NCBI RefSeq assembly: GCF_020829445.1
Contig: NZ_JAIVFV010000016.1
Location: 1 to 64,000, forward strand
From: Nostoc sp. CHAB 5836
GTDB taxonomy: Bacteria; Cyanobacteriota; Cyanobacteriia; Cyanobacteriales; Nostocaceae
DNA: 64,000 nucleotides
Direction of reading: 5' to 3'
Below, one piece after another: positions 45,239 through 53,995 of the stretch (the stretch's first letter is position 1; each line of letters starts with the position of its first letter). Position numbers and translations under genes: made by a program. The notes beneath the pieces are model-generated. The model saw nothing but the letters and a program-made list of their open reading frames with translations, did not search any database and was not told the DNA's origin.

Positions 45239-47041
45239 TTAGAAGGTGAAAGTTGTTCTCAGCGTACCGATAATTGCATCATCGTTATCGCTGTTTTGAC
45301 CAGGAGAGGTCAACCAAATCACACCAGGGGTGATTGAGATGTTATCTGACACGCGATACTTGTAAAAGCCTTCAAAGTGATAAGGTATATCATTACCAGC
45401 AAAACCTGGTCGGTTAAAGGAATAGGGTTCTGCACCAGCAAAAATACCCAATACATTACCTCTTTTGCCGAAGTCAGGCAAGGCTACCCCAAGACCGTAG
45501 CTCCAAGCTTCATAATCATCACCAGCACCAAATCCTGAGATATCGTGGTAAGAAATGAAGCCACTAACTGACAGTTTGTCGCTCGGTCTGAAGGCTGCCG
45601 ATATCCCATAGGAATTACTGGAAGATGCGTTTAGATCATTTGGATCATTGAGGCTGTTAGTGAGCCTGTTAGCTTGATCAGTACCTACGACGCGGCTAGC
45701 ACCAGCAGTCAAACCACCGCCTGCATCAAATAAGCCGATACTTCCAGCACCATGATAACCGTGAACGTAGGTAGCAGCGATCGCCAAGCGATCGCCAACA
45801 CTAAAGTTCAACTGTCCAAGAGCTGCATAGTTCCCCTCTAACAAACCTTGATTTGGGCCAGGATTATTAGCATTTGACGCTAAGTAGCCTACAGTCAATG
45901 AACTTGGTTTGAAAAAGCTGCCACCGCTACTAAAGGGTAAAGTCAGTGCTAGACCTGCACCACCACCAATGCGATAGATCGGACTTTCAGAAGCAAAGGT
46001 AGACAAAGCACCATTACCGCCATCATAGTCCTCAAAGTAAGGGTTGTTAGTGGCAACATAATCGCTATGAATACCTCCGGTGGCCGCCAAATAAACTTGG
46101 GCTGGGCCTATGGGTACGTAATACGCCAGCCAGTCTATATTGACACGGTTGTTATCAGTGCTGCCGAGTTCAAATGTCTGTTTACCTTCAGCAGTACCAG
46201 TAATAGGAACACCATTATTCCCCACTTGACTAAAAGCTGTAGCATTACCGGCTGCAAGACGGGTGTGTAAAACGTCTTTACCTGTGAAGCTGGTTTGCAA
46301 ATCTAAACGTACCCGATCTTGGAAGACAGTATTGTTAGCATCGCCAGTATTACCGCCAAACACATCAGTAACGGCAAAAATAGCTTCACCCACCAATTTT
46401 GTGGTAGTAGAAAACTGATTTGCTTCTAGTTCCGCAGTCCGTGCTTCTAGAGAATCTACTCGACCACGCAGAGTTGCTAGTTCTGCCGAAAATTCCTCTT
46501 GCAAACGCTGGAGAGTCGCTAAATCCTGTTTTGATACCAAGTCAGCAGTTGCTGTCGCAATCAGTTCATTAACCCGATCTAAACAAGCATTCAAACCTGC
46601 GGCAAACTCATAACGAGTCAGTGCCCGGTTGCCACGATAAGTGCTATTGGGGTATCCTGCGATACAACCGTAGCGTTCAACTAGGGATTGTAAAGCTTGG
46701 AATGCCCAGTCAGTCGGCTGTACATCAGAAAACTGAGAAACCGATGTGACTTGAGACAGTGAATTCTGGTTCTTGCCTTCGCTGCTGTAGCGATCAACTT
46801 GTTCTAAAACCTGATTTCCATCAGTTTTTTGAGCAACTAACTGCTGATTAACTTTTGGTTGCTCTGTTTGGATCAATATTGAAGCAGTAGAAGCTATTGG
46901 TGCTTCTGTCTGAGCAGCTTTTGCCTTTGTATCTTCAAAAGAGCTTGCTACTTCAGCAGCCATAGCTCTAGCGGAAACTAACACCGTCACTCCCAAAACT
47001 ACTGGACTTAGTGCCAGAGTTTTCCACAATAAATGAGACAT
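45239..47041 (-). CDS. Cyanobacterial SLH-domain porin (OprB-type, iron uptake porin)
   Basis: 600 residues. Signal peptide 1-28 (AMAA). SLH domain at about 100-165 (VSQFSDVQPTDWAFQALQSL, GNRALTRYEFAAGLNACLDR) that anchors the protein to cell-wall polymers, a coiled coil at 170-210 (LQRLQEEFSAELATLRGRVD), and then the OprB beta barrel to a terminal Phe (TLRTTFTF), as in outer-membrane proteins. These are the major outer-membrane porins of cyanobacteria; some are linked to iron uptake, which cannot be told from the sequence. ATG 47041 with AGGAAA upstream. Confidence 0.93.
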   Translation of the reverse strand: MSHLLWKTLALSPVVLGVTVLVSARAMAAEVASSFEDTKAKAAQTEAPIASTASILIQTEQPKVNQQLVAQKTDGNQVLEQVDRYSSEGKNQNSLSQVTSVSQFSDVQPTDWAFQALQSLVERYGCIAGYPNSTYRGNRALTRYEFAAGLNACLDRVNELIATATADLVSKQDLATLQRLQEEFSAELATLRGRVDSLEARTAELEANQFSTTTKLVGEAIFAVTDVFGGNTGDANNTVFQDRVRLDLQTSFTGKDVLHTRLAAGNATAFSQVGNNGVPITGTAEGKQTFELGSTDNNRVNIDWLAYYVPIGPAQVYLAATGGIHSDYVATNNPYFEDYDGGNGALSTFASESPIYRIGGGAGLALTLPFSSGGSFFKPSSLTVGYLASNANNPGPNQGLLEGNYAALGQLNFSVGDRLAIAATYVHGYHGAGSIGLFDAGGGLTAGASRVVGTDQANRLTNSLNDPNDLNASSSNSYGISAAFRPSDKLSVSGFISYHDISGFGAGDDYEAWSYGLGVALPDFGKRGNVLGIFAGAEPYSFNRPGFAGNDIPYHFEGFYKYRVSDNISITPGVIWLTSPGQNSDNDDAIIGTLRTTFTF

Positions 47042-47444
47042 TTTTTATTTTCCTTTCCCAAAAAAGACCCCAAATCAGTGGGTTCAAGAAAAAGAGAACA
47101 AGCAATTATTCTACTTATTATAAACATTATCAGATTGCTGTTACGTAAGCTATATCTAAGAGAGTTTTCCTGGATGAAGAATCGTAAAGTCTTGCAGATA
47201 GATGCCTTGTTTGCCAAAAGTCACTCCGATATTTAGCTTGGCAACCTCAAAGGCCAATTTCTCGTTTGAGATACTCAAAAATACTTTCGCTGGCATGGAT
47301 AACACAATCTGGCTGCGAGAGAGATCATGAGTTCTTGCCTTTGACAAGTTTCTATTTTTCTTAACTTGACACCAATGACAAGATGTCCACCCCACAAGAG
47401 TTTGATTCAATTTGGTTATGCAAATTAGATGTGTTTTTAGCTGA
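47042..47444. other. Intergenic with possible gene debris
   Basis: Contains the porin promoter region. On the minus strand about 47330-47156 reads like coding sequence (FEVAKLNIGVTFGKQGIYLQ, then a stop), without a start codon of its own. Not identified. Confidence 0.3.
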
Positions 47445-48101
47445 TCAGCACTGTTGAAATAGCTCCTTAAAGCTTTTTGAGGCTGCTTCAGGTTTGGCAA
47501 CGATTTCGACAATTTTATTGCGTGCATCTGCTTCAAACAGGGCCTCAACAGCAACTTGCGCCACTTTTTGCCTGGGTATACTACCGTCAAACAGTGTATC
47601 AGCACTTTGCATGACGATCGCGTCGGGATTATCTTCATTCTTCAACCCACCAGGCCGCACGATCGTATAGGTAAGACCACTTTTCTGGATATACTCTTCA
47701 GCTTGCTTTTTCCACACCAAAATCAACCAAAACAAGTTCAGTGGATGGAATAATTGCGAGGTACACAAAGAAGAAACTAAGACAAAATGCTCAATTCCCT
47801 TTGCCTTAGCAGCATCTACTAAATTTTTAGTTCCTTCAAAATCTACTTTATAGGGGCCAGTAGGGTCAAAGCTAGGTTTTGCCCCAGTTGCAACTAACAC
47901 AACTGTGCTATCTCCCAAGGCAGCAGTCAAACTTTCTGGTTGTAAAACGTCGCCTACTACTAATTCAGCTTCAGGAGACAGAATACCCCTAGCTTTATCT
48001 ATATCCCGCACCAGAGCGATGACGGGAATATTCCGCACTATCAATTCTTGCACAATCCGGCGACCTGTTTCACCCGTTGCCCCTGCTACAAATGCTTTCA
48101 T
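47445..48101 (-). CDS. Atypical SDR, NAD(P)H-binding protein
   Basis: 218 residues. Rossmann start MKAFVAGATGETGRRIVQEL with the GATGxTGR motif of the NmrA/Ycf39-like atypical SDRs; VSSLCTS and YTIVRPGGL are the later family marks. The classical YxxxK active site is not complete (AEEYIQKSG has the Tyr and a Lys three residues on). Related plant and cyanobacterial proteins act in photosystem II assembly or as redox sensors; no specific role is claimed. ATG 48101. Confidence 0.88.
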   Translation of the reverse strand: MKAFVAGATGETGRRIVQELIVRNIPVIALVRDIDKARGILSPEAELVVGDVLQPESLTAALGDSTVVLVATGAKPSFDPTGPYKVDFEGTKNLVDAAKAKGIEHFVLVSSLCTSQLFHPLNLFWLILVWKKQAEEYIQKSGLTYTIVRPGGLKNEDNPDAIVMQSADTLFDGSIPRQKVAQVAVEALFEADARNKIVEIVAKPEAASKSFKELFQQC

Positions 48102-48279
48102 GAGAAATGCTATCCTGGGAAACTATTGTGTGCTTGTTCTGTTCCTTATTTTAGTAATTCTATGGAGGTAATGGTAGATTAATGAGGTTTCGGTCAAAAT
48201 GGGATCTAAATGCGAAATCACCCAGGCGCGTGGGGAATCATTAATATAGACGAACGCCAATGTATACAGTAATGCATTT

Positions 48280-48954
48280 ATGCTTTCAAAAAAAGGCGAA
48301 TATAAATCCTGGGAAATAACAGAAGCAGTTTTACCTGTAGCGTCTAGCGAAGAAGAAGCCAAGGACACGTTAACAGAAACAAATGTAGCGAGGCTGACCA
48401 AATTTTCCGGCCGTTATCAAGATTGTATGGAAATGGCTGCCCCAGTAGATCAGGTTGCTGAGTATCTCAATGGTCACGCATCATGGTTTTCACGCTGCGC
48501 TGAACCCATGAAGGTACAATCACTTGGGGAAAATGGCTATGCTTTAATAATTGGTCGTTTTGGTTCTTTTGGTTATGAAGTAGAACCGAAGATTGGTTTA
48601 GAATTGTTGCCTCCAGAGGAGGGTATTTACCGCATCCGTACAATCCCCATTCCTGACTACCAACCGCCTGGTTATGACGTAGATTATCACGCATCTCTAC
48701 AGTTAATCGGAAACGATGCTTGCAGTAGTATTGGCGAGGTTACAAGAGTGGAATGGGAGTTGGATTTGATAGTTTATCTTCACTTTCCCCGATTTATTCA
48801 GCGATTACCTAAGTCTATAATTCAATCTACAGGCGATCGCTTACTTAATCAAATCGTCCGTCAAGTCTCCCGCCGCTTAACTCGTAAAGTTCAGGAAAAT
48901 TTTCATAAATCTTTAGAAATACCGTTTCCTGGGAATTCCAAGCAAAAGCGCTGA
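48280..48954 (+). CDS. DUF1997 domain protein
   Basis: 224 residues. FSGRYQDCMEMAAPVDQVAE, LIIGRFGSFGYEVEPKIGLE, TIPIPDYQPPGYDVDYHASL and EWELDLIVYLHFPRFIQRLP are the conserved blocks of DUF1997, found in cyanobacteria and plastids. It has a START/Bet v1-like predicted fold and no membrane helix. The function is unknown. ATG 48280; an upstream in-frame start is not seen. The C-terminal end is basic (SKQKR). Divergent from the SDR gene. Confidence 0.88.
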   Translation: MLSKKGEYKSWEITEAVLPVASSEEEAKDTLTETNVARLTKFSGRYQDCMEMAAPVDQVAEYLNGHASWFSRCAEPMKVQSLGENGYALIIGRFGSFGYEVEPKIGLELLPPEEGIYRIRTIPIPDYQPPGYDVDYHASLQLIGNDACSSIGEVTRVEWELDLIVYLHFPRFIQRLPKSIIQSTGDRLLNQIVRQVSRRLTRKVQENFHKSLEIPFPGNSKQKR

Positions 48955-49018
48955 GTCAACAGTCCTTTGTCATTTCTCATCCACCAATGACAAAGGACTA
49001 ATGACAAATGACAAATGA

Positions 49019-49489
49019 CTATGCTTTAGTGAGAATTCTTTGGACAATTTGCACCCCAGTAACAGCCTGCCAAGCAAAAAGTCCCAAAAGCGTGAAATTG
49101 ATCAAAATGTGAGTAGCACGCGCCCAATTTGCCCCTTTCTGCATATAAGGCGACAAAGCAGCAGAAAATGCTATTAGACTTGTCATACCTAGTCCTGCTA
49201 ACAGGTGAGGTTGTACAAACAACTTACCATTATTGATGTAAGTGACGGCCATCCCTCCAATCGCACCTGTGACCATCAAAGCTAGGAGTATAGACCCGAT
49301 TTGGTAGTGTCTGAGGTTATATCTACCTTTAATCAGTTCTTTCTTTTCTTCCCCCTGAGCATTTCTGGTACGCTGTACTTGTAGTCCCAAATAGGCAGCA
49401 TAAATTGAAAATACTAATAGCACCCACATAAGCACCGGGTGAAAAAAGTTCAGCCAATATTTTACCGACGTAGAAAGTTCCGGACTCAT
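49019..49489 (-). CDS. DUF4079 membrane protein
   Basis: 156 residues and four membrane helices: about 13-33 (FFHPVLMWVLLVFSIYAAYL), 62-84, 93-113 and 124-146. The His in NFFHP, in LRHYQIGSI and in RATHILIN resemble haem ligands of cytochrome-b-like proteins, but this is an inference. DUF4079 is common in cyanobacteria and algae, with unknown function. ATG 49489 has GGGGAG before it. Confidence 0.88.
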   Translation of the reverse strand: MSPELSTSVKYWLNFFHPVLMWVLLVFSIYAAYLGLQVQRTRNAQGEEKKELIKGRYNLRHYQIGSILLALMVTGAIGGMAVTYINNGKLFVQPHLLAGLGMTSLIAFSAALSPYMQKGANWARATHILINFTLLGLFAWQAVTGVQIVQRILTKA

Positions 49490-49684
49490 GGTGTTCTCCC
49501 CTAATTATTAAATCTTCATAAAAATTAGCATAACTCGATTTTCTGTGCTTAATGTTGCACAAATTAAAAGAGACTCTCCCATCTCCCCCTGCTATTTTCC
49601 TTCGCCCTCTTGCCAAAGTGGATAAACAATCTCAGACTAAATTTTGAGGGTAGACGAACAAAACCCCTGTGTGGGATCTCATTC

Positions 49685-50968
49685 ATGACTGAAAACAACG
49701 ATACTTTGCTGCTAAAAGCTGCTAAAAGTGGCGATATCAAGGGGCTGTGTGCGCTACTGGCTGCTGGTGCCTTGGTGGACGCGTGCGATCGCCAAGGCAC
49801 CACGGCGTTAATGTTTGCTGCTAATTTAGGCTACACCGAAATTGTGCGATCGCTGCTGGATGCTGGGGCAAATATCAACTTGCCCAGAAAACTCTATGGT
49901 TTGACGGCTTTGATGTTGGCTGCTAGTGCCAAACAGCTTGACATTGTGCAGCTTCTACTATCCAAAGGTGCTGATGTCAATGCCACTAATGAAGATGGCA
50001 GCACAGCTTTAATGGCAGCAGTAGTCAAAGGTCATATCGATGTAGTGCGAGTCTTATTGGCTGCTGGTGCCCAAGTTAATATCGCAGATAAAGATCGTGA
50101 TACTGCCTTGAAACTCGCCGTTAAGCAGGGAAAAATAGAAGTTCTACAAGCAATTCTCCAAACTGGTCTCGATGTTAATATCCGAGATCAGGAGGGTGAG
50201 ACACTCTTAATGCTAGCGGCAGACTTGAGATATCTAGAAGTTGTGGAAGCACTGCTAGCAGCAGGGGCTGATGTGAATTTGAAAAACGCCGATGGTGGAA
50301 CTGCCCTATCAGCAGCAGTGGCAACTGGACACAGTGCGATCGCAGCAGCTTTACTTGATCGAGGTGCCGAGATTAATCTCCAAGATCAAGATGGTGAAAC
50401 TGCCTTACACCTTGCCGTTGTGGAAGGCTACATTGATGTCGTGCAATTACTACTTAACAGAGGTGCAAATGTCCATATCAGGAACCACCTGGGTGATACG
50501 CCACTGCTTGTAGCAGCATTCCAGGGACACAGCCAAATTGTCGAGGCACTGCTGTGTTCTGGGGGAGATATTAATGGGAAAAACCTTGGTGAAGTACCTT
50601 TGACGTTGGCTGCATCACAAGGACACACCCAAACAATGAAGGTGTTGCTAGAGTATGGCGCTGATGCCAACACTCCGGGGGATGATGGCAAAACTGCTTT
50701 GATCAAGGCAACCGAACGCAAGCACACAGAAATTATACATTTGCTGCTGGCAAAGGGGGCAGATGTGAATTTTCAAGACTCAGCCAGGGCAACATCATTG
50801 ATGTGGGCTGCCTCAGCAGGCGATGGTGAAATTGTGCAATTATTACTCCAAGCTGGGGCAGATGTGAATTTGAAAAACCGGGGTGGTTATACTGCTTTGA
50901 TGATTGCAGAATTTAATGGTTATAAGAATGTGGTGCTGAGTTTGCAAAAAGCCGGGGCACAAGAATAG
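49685..50968 (+). CDS. Ankyrin-repeat protein
   Basis: 427 residues from ATG 49685 (the frame is open to 49610, but the repeat fold begins at this Met). Nearly the whole chain is about 12 ankyrin repeats of 33 residues, with DGSTALMAAVVKGHIDVVRV and LLAAGADVNLKN as typical units, and a capping repeat at the end. There is no signal or enzyme domain. Ankyrin repeats bind proteins; the partner is unknown. A single gene. The repeats are similar enough that copy number can vary. Confidence 0.93.
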   Translation: MTENNDTLLLKAAKSGDIKGLCALLAAGALVDACDRQGTTALMFAANLGYTEIVRSLLDAGANINLPRKLYGLTALMLAASAKQLDIVQLLLSKGADVNATNEDGSTALMAAVVKGHIDVVRVLLAAGAQVNIADKDRDTALKLAVKQGKIEVLQAILQTGLDVNIRDQEGETLLMLAADLRYLEVVEALLAAGADVNLKNADGGTALSAAVATGHSAIAAALLDRGAEINLQDQDGETALHLAVVEGYIDVVQLLLNRGANVHIRNHLGDTPLLVAAFQGHSQIVEALLCSGGDINGKNLGEVPLTLAASQGHTQTMKVLLEYGADANTPGDDGKTALIKATERKHTEIIHLLLAKGADVNFQDSARATSLMWAASAGDGEIVQLLLQAGADVNLKNRGGYTALMIAEFNGYKNVVLSLQKAGAQE

Positions 50969-51081
50969 CCACCTGAATTCTTCATCTAAAATATTTTCAA
51001 AAATATCTTGACAAATCATTAACAACTCTACCCAGTTTATCATCGTTCAGATACTCTGGCTTTACTCCTGCTCCTATTAAG

Positions 51082-51574
51082 CTGACTTTTCCCGTTAAGT
51101 CTCAAAAGGCTTGCTCACAAAGGATTTTGAATAAAGCACAGCACATAGGGTACAGTAATTGAAATTGGGTGCTAAAGGTGACAAATAATGTTGGACTGGT
51201 GGAAAAAAATTTTGCGACTTGTGAGCCAAACGCCGACGCTATTGAAATTCTCAATCCTCTTCAGGTTCGCATTTTGAAAGCTAAATCACCCAAATTACCC
51301 AAGATATTAACAGTTATAGCAACGGACAGGGAGTTTAGGACAGCAATAAAATCACAAAGTACGCTGTTGAAGGCGCGTTTCCCGCAAACACCCTCTAACG
51401 GCTTTAGCGACTGCTATAGTTGGGCTGTGGAAGCGATCACTCGTTTAGGGGGTTACTTAGAACATCGATATAAAACCCCTATTGGTATCCAAGTACTGTG
51501 GCGGGGCTGGTTAAAATTGCACGATCTCTGTGAAGTTTGGCAGCTTGCTAGAGAGACTTAATGGGAAAAGTCAG
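51082..51574 (+). mobile_element. Internally deleted IS4-type element with intact TIRs
   Basis: Both ends are kept: CTGACTTTTCCCGTTAAGTC at 51082 and, inverted, GACTTAATGGGAAAAGTCAG at 51574. Inside, the transposase start MLDWWKKILRL at 51188 is joined to a middle piece (EILNPLQVRILK) and, after another small repeat (about 51314-51420, ends TATAGCAAC and TGCTATAGT), to the C-terminus GYLEHRYKTPIGIQVLWRG and LCEVWQLARET. The catalytic core is missing, so it could move only with a transposase supplied from elsewhere. I see no clear target duplication. Confidence 0.75.
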
Positions 51575-52471
51575 ATATATATAACAATACGGTTCACTTA
51601 AGGCTAAAACTCTTTTTCTTTAACGAACCGCAGAGGCGCAGAGGGCACAGAGAGAAGAGAGAAAGAGAGGGAAGAAATGCTTAACTGAACTGTATTGATA
51701 TATATAAAGGTTTAGATACAAATCCTAATCCGTTCAAAATCATGGCTTTGACCACATGACTTGGACTGACTTTTTCTCCTTTCTCTTCACTTATTAAGTA
51801 AGTCGGCACGATAAAATCAAGGTATGTTGAGTTTTATAAAAACCCTGGAAGAAATAATTTATAAGCTCTCAGATGCTTTTACACTTCGTTACATAAGTGG
51901 ATTTTTTAACGCCGACTTACTTAAGTCATTTATTATTTTTACCATACTGTTCGGCTTTTTGTTGATGTGTGACAGTTGAGGGTGCGGAATGTGAAATATA
52001 AAGGTTTCATGAACTTGATTGTTGGTTGAGCAGAGATGTCCTCAGCTTTTACATAAAATTAACTTATGTATATTTCAGGATAAGCCTATATCACAAAATT
52101 ATTTCTTGCATAAGAAGGAATTGCATTCTTGTGAATAAAAAACGAAATTTAACAAGATATGTCCTTTTCAATAAGTGAATAGAATACATTTGTACAAATA
52201 ATAAATTTTTGGTTATCAATATTTTAAAATGTATTAGCTTTTACAGAAAGTTACATATTGAAGATTTTGTAAATAAGTTTACTTTACCTGGGAATAGTGA
52301 TAGATAAATAACTGTGTTGACTAAATCAATAAACAAGGCTTAATAAGATTAGTTGAAATAGAAATTTGGTTAAAACGCCTATTTATTTAATAGTATAAAT
52401 GTTTCTTTAAAAGGGCTACCTTTTAAGACTTATCCACTGTATAAATGGATTATTAGGTGTATCAATAACCT
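51575..52471. other. 900 bases without a gene; repeats then AT-rich leader
   Basis: 51590-51715 carries an AACGAACCGCAGAGGCGCAG tract between TAACAATACGGTTCACTTAA and TTAACTGAACTGTATTG ends. A diverged MITE follows (51795-51923). From 51924 the DNA becomes markedly AT-rich and featureless up to the hydrolase start. Confidence 0.5.
51795..51923. repeat. MITE family 1, copy F (diverged interior)
   Basis: Ends are near-perfect inverted repeats, TAAGTAAGTCGGC and GCCGACTTACTTA, and the length is 129, but the inside differs from the other copies (no AAATGAC heptamers). It lies at the edge of the AT-rich island. Confidence 0.7.
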
Positions 52472-53467
52472 ATGGAAAAGTGGCCGATAATTACAGTTTT
52501 CTCAATCTCTTGTATGGGTCTGGTATTTTCTCTTGGAGCTAGAGTTCCGATTGACACAACCATAAAATCAGTTGAATTACCTAAAGAACCTAAAGAACTA
52601 GACAATTTTTTAAAAGAATCAGAGCAAAAATTTAACGACATTATTCCTGGAACGGAAAAAGTTATTCTTTGGGCAAATCCCTTAAAAAAGCAAAAAACAA
52701 AAATAGCAATTGTTTATATACACGCGTTCTCATCAACGAGAAAGGATATGTATCCTTTATGTGAAAATATTGCTAAAACTTTAAAAGCCAACCTTTTTGA
52801 GACCCGATTAACAGGTCATGGTCGTGGCAGTAAAGCATTAGCGGAAGCATCAGTAAATGATTGGATCAATGATACTGTTGAAGCTGTTGAAATAGGCAAA
52901 AAAATAGGAGAAAAAGTAGTAATTATAAGTTCCTCTACAGGGTCAGCACTTACTTTCTGGTTAGCATCTGAAGTTCAAAACATGAATGATGATGTTGTAG
53001 GATTAGTGTCCATATCTCCAAATTTTAGTCCTAAACAACCCATTAGTAATGTTCTATTATGGCCTTGGGGCAAAACTCTAGCACAAGTATTTATAGGTTC
53101 TAATCGAAGTTGGGAACCTCTAAATCCAGAACAGGGAAAATACTGGACAACGAGTTATCCTGTTGAAGCTCTTTTGCCTATGATGGGAACAGCAAAGATC
53201 GCTAGAGAAGCAAAAGTTGAAAATATCAAACAGCCAGTCCTAATAATTTTTTCACCATTAGATCAGGTAGTTAATACTAAAAAAATAGAAAATATATTCA
53301 GTCGATTGGGAACAACTAACCAACAAAAAACATATAGGAAGGAAATTATATATATTAATGAAAGCCAAGATCCTTATAATCATATTATTGTTGGCGACAT
53401 TGTATCTCCAATGAATAATGAAATCATCACTCAAAATATTCTGAATTTTCTTGAGGCGTTGCTATAA
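52472..53467 (+). CDS. Alpha/beta hydrolase, membrane-anchored or secreted
   Basis: 331 residues. N-terminal hydrophobic helix (about 5-23) and then an alpha/beta-hydrolase fold: VYIHAFSSTRKDM with the HxF oxyanion region, LTGHGRG, the nucleophile elbow SSSTG with Ser155 (the first Gly of GxSxG is Ser), Asp264 in FSPLDQVV, and His304 in PYNHIIVGD. This is the plan of carboxylesterases or monoglyceride lipases. The coding DNA is more AT-rich than the gene blocks outside the island. It lies 186 bases before the Trypco2-like gene on the same strand; whether it belongs to that system is open. Confidence 0.85.
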   Translation: MEKWPIITVFSISCMGLVFSLGARVPIDTTIKSVELPKEPKELDNFLKESEQKFNDIIPGTEKVILWANPLKKQKTKIAIVYIHAFSSTRKDMYPLCENIAKTLKANLFETRLTGHGRGSKALAEASVNDWINDTVEAVEIGKKIGEKVVIISSSTGSALTFWLASEVQNMNDDVVGLVSISPNFSPKQPISNVLLWPWGKTLAQVFIGSNRSWEPLNPEQGKYWTTSYPVEALLPMMGTAKIAREAKVENIKQPVLIIFSPLDQVVNTKKIENIFSRLGTTNQQKTYRKEIIYINESQDPYNHIIVGDIVSPMNNEIITQNILNFLEALL

Positions 53468-53653
53468 AATTTAATCTAAATCAAAAATATTTACTGTATT
53501 TTATAAAAATAAATAAAACATGAGTAACCCTTATTATTCAAATTTTTAACGAACAGTGAGAACCAATTATTATTACATTATATTGAGTGACATTCGGATA
53601 AAGTCAACTCCTAATAGAATAAAGTTGGAATACAACGCAAAGTGAGGAACTTC

Positions 53654-53956
53654 ATGGGCTTAATCAAACTGAGTGATGCGATCGAGAACCTCCGAGAAGA
53701 ACTTAGACTCGCTCAGGAAAAAGGCAAAAACAAAAATCTGCAATTTGATACTCAATTGATAGAGCTTGAATTAGAAATAAGTGCAGAAGACGAATCAGGT
53801 GCTTCTGGAAAAATAAACTGGTATATATTTGGAGGAGGTGTGGATGCCAAAGCGAAGGACGCTAGCAAACATAAGCTCAAGCTTACATTGAGAGCTGTTG
53901 ATGCAAGTGGTCAACCAATTCGAGTTTCAAAGTTACAAGAGCAACTTCCTGGCTGA
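53654..53956 (+). CDS. Trypco2-like protein (trypsin co-occurring domain)
   Basis: 100 residues from ATG 53654, with GAGG eight bases before it (a GTG at 53642 would add four residues). The pattern is IKLSDAIENLREELRLAQE, a central acidic strand pair (LIELELEISAEDE), then INWYIFGGGVDAKAKDASKH and KLKLTLRAV. This fits the small Trypco2 domain (trypsin co-occurring), named because it is encoded next to trypsin-like proteases in conflict systems. Its biochemical role is unknown; a sensor or adaptor feeding the protease is the usual guess. The protease-NACHT gene starts 39 bases downstream, so they are very likely one operon. Confidence 0.75.
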   Translation: MGLIKLSDAIENLREELRLAQEKGKNKNLQFDTQLIELELEISAEDESGASGKINWYIFGGGVDAKAKDASKHKLKLTLRAVDASGQPIRVSKLQEQLPG

Positions 53957-53995
53957 AAATTTGCTTCATAGTGTCGAATTTACCTATTTGATTGC

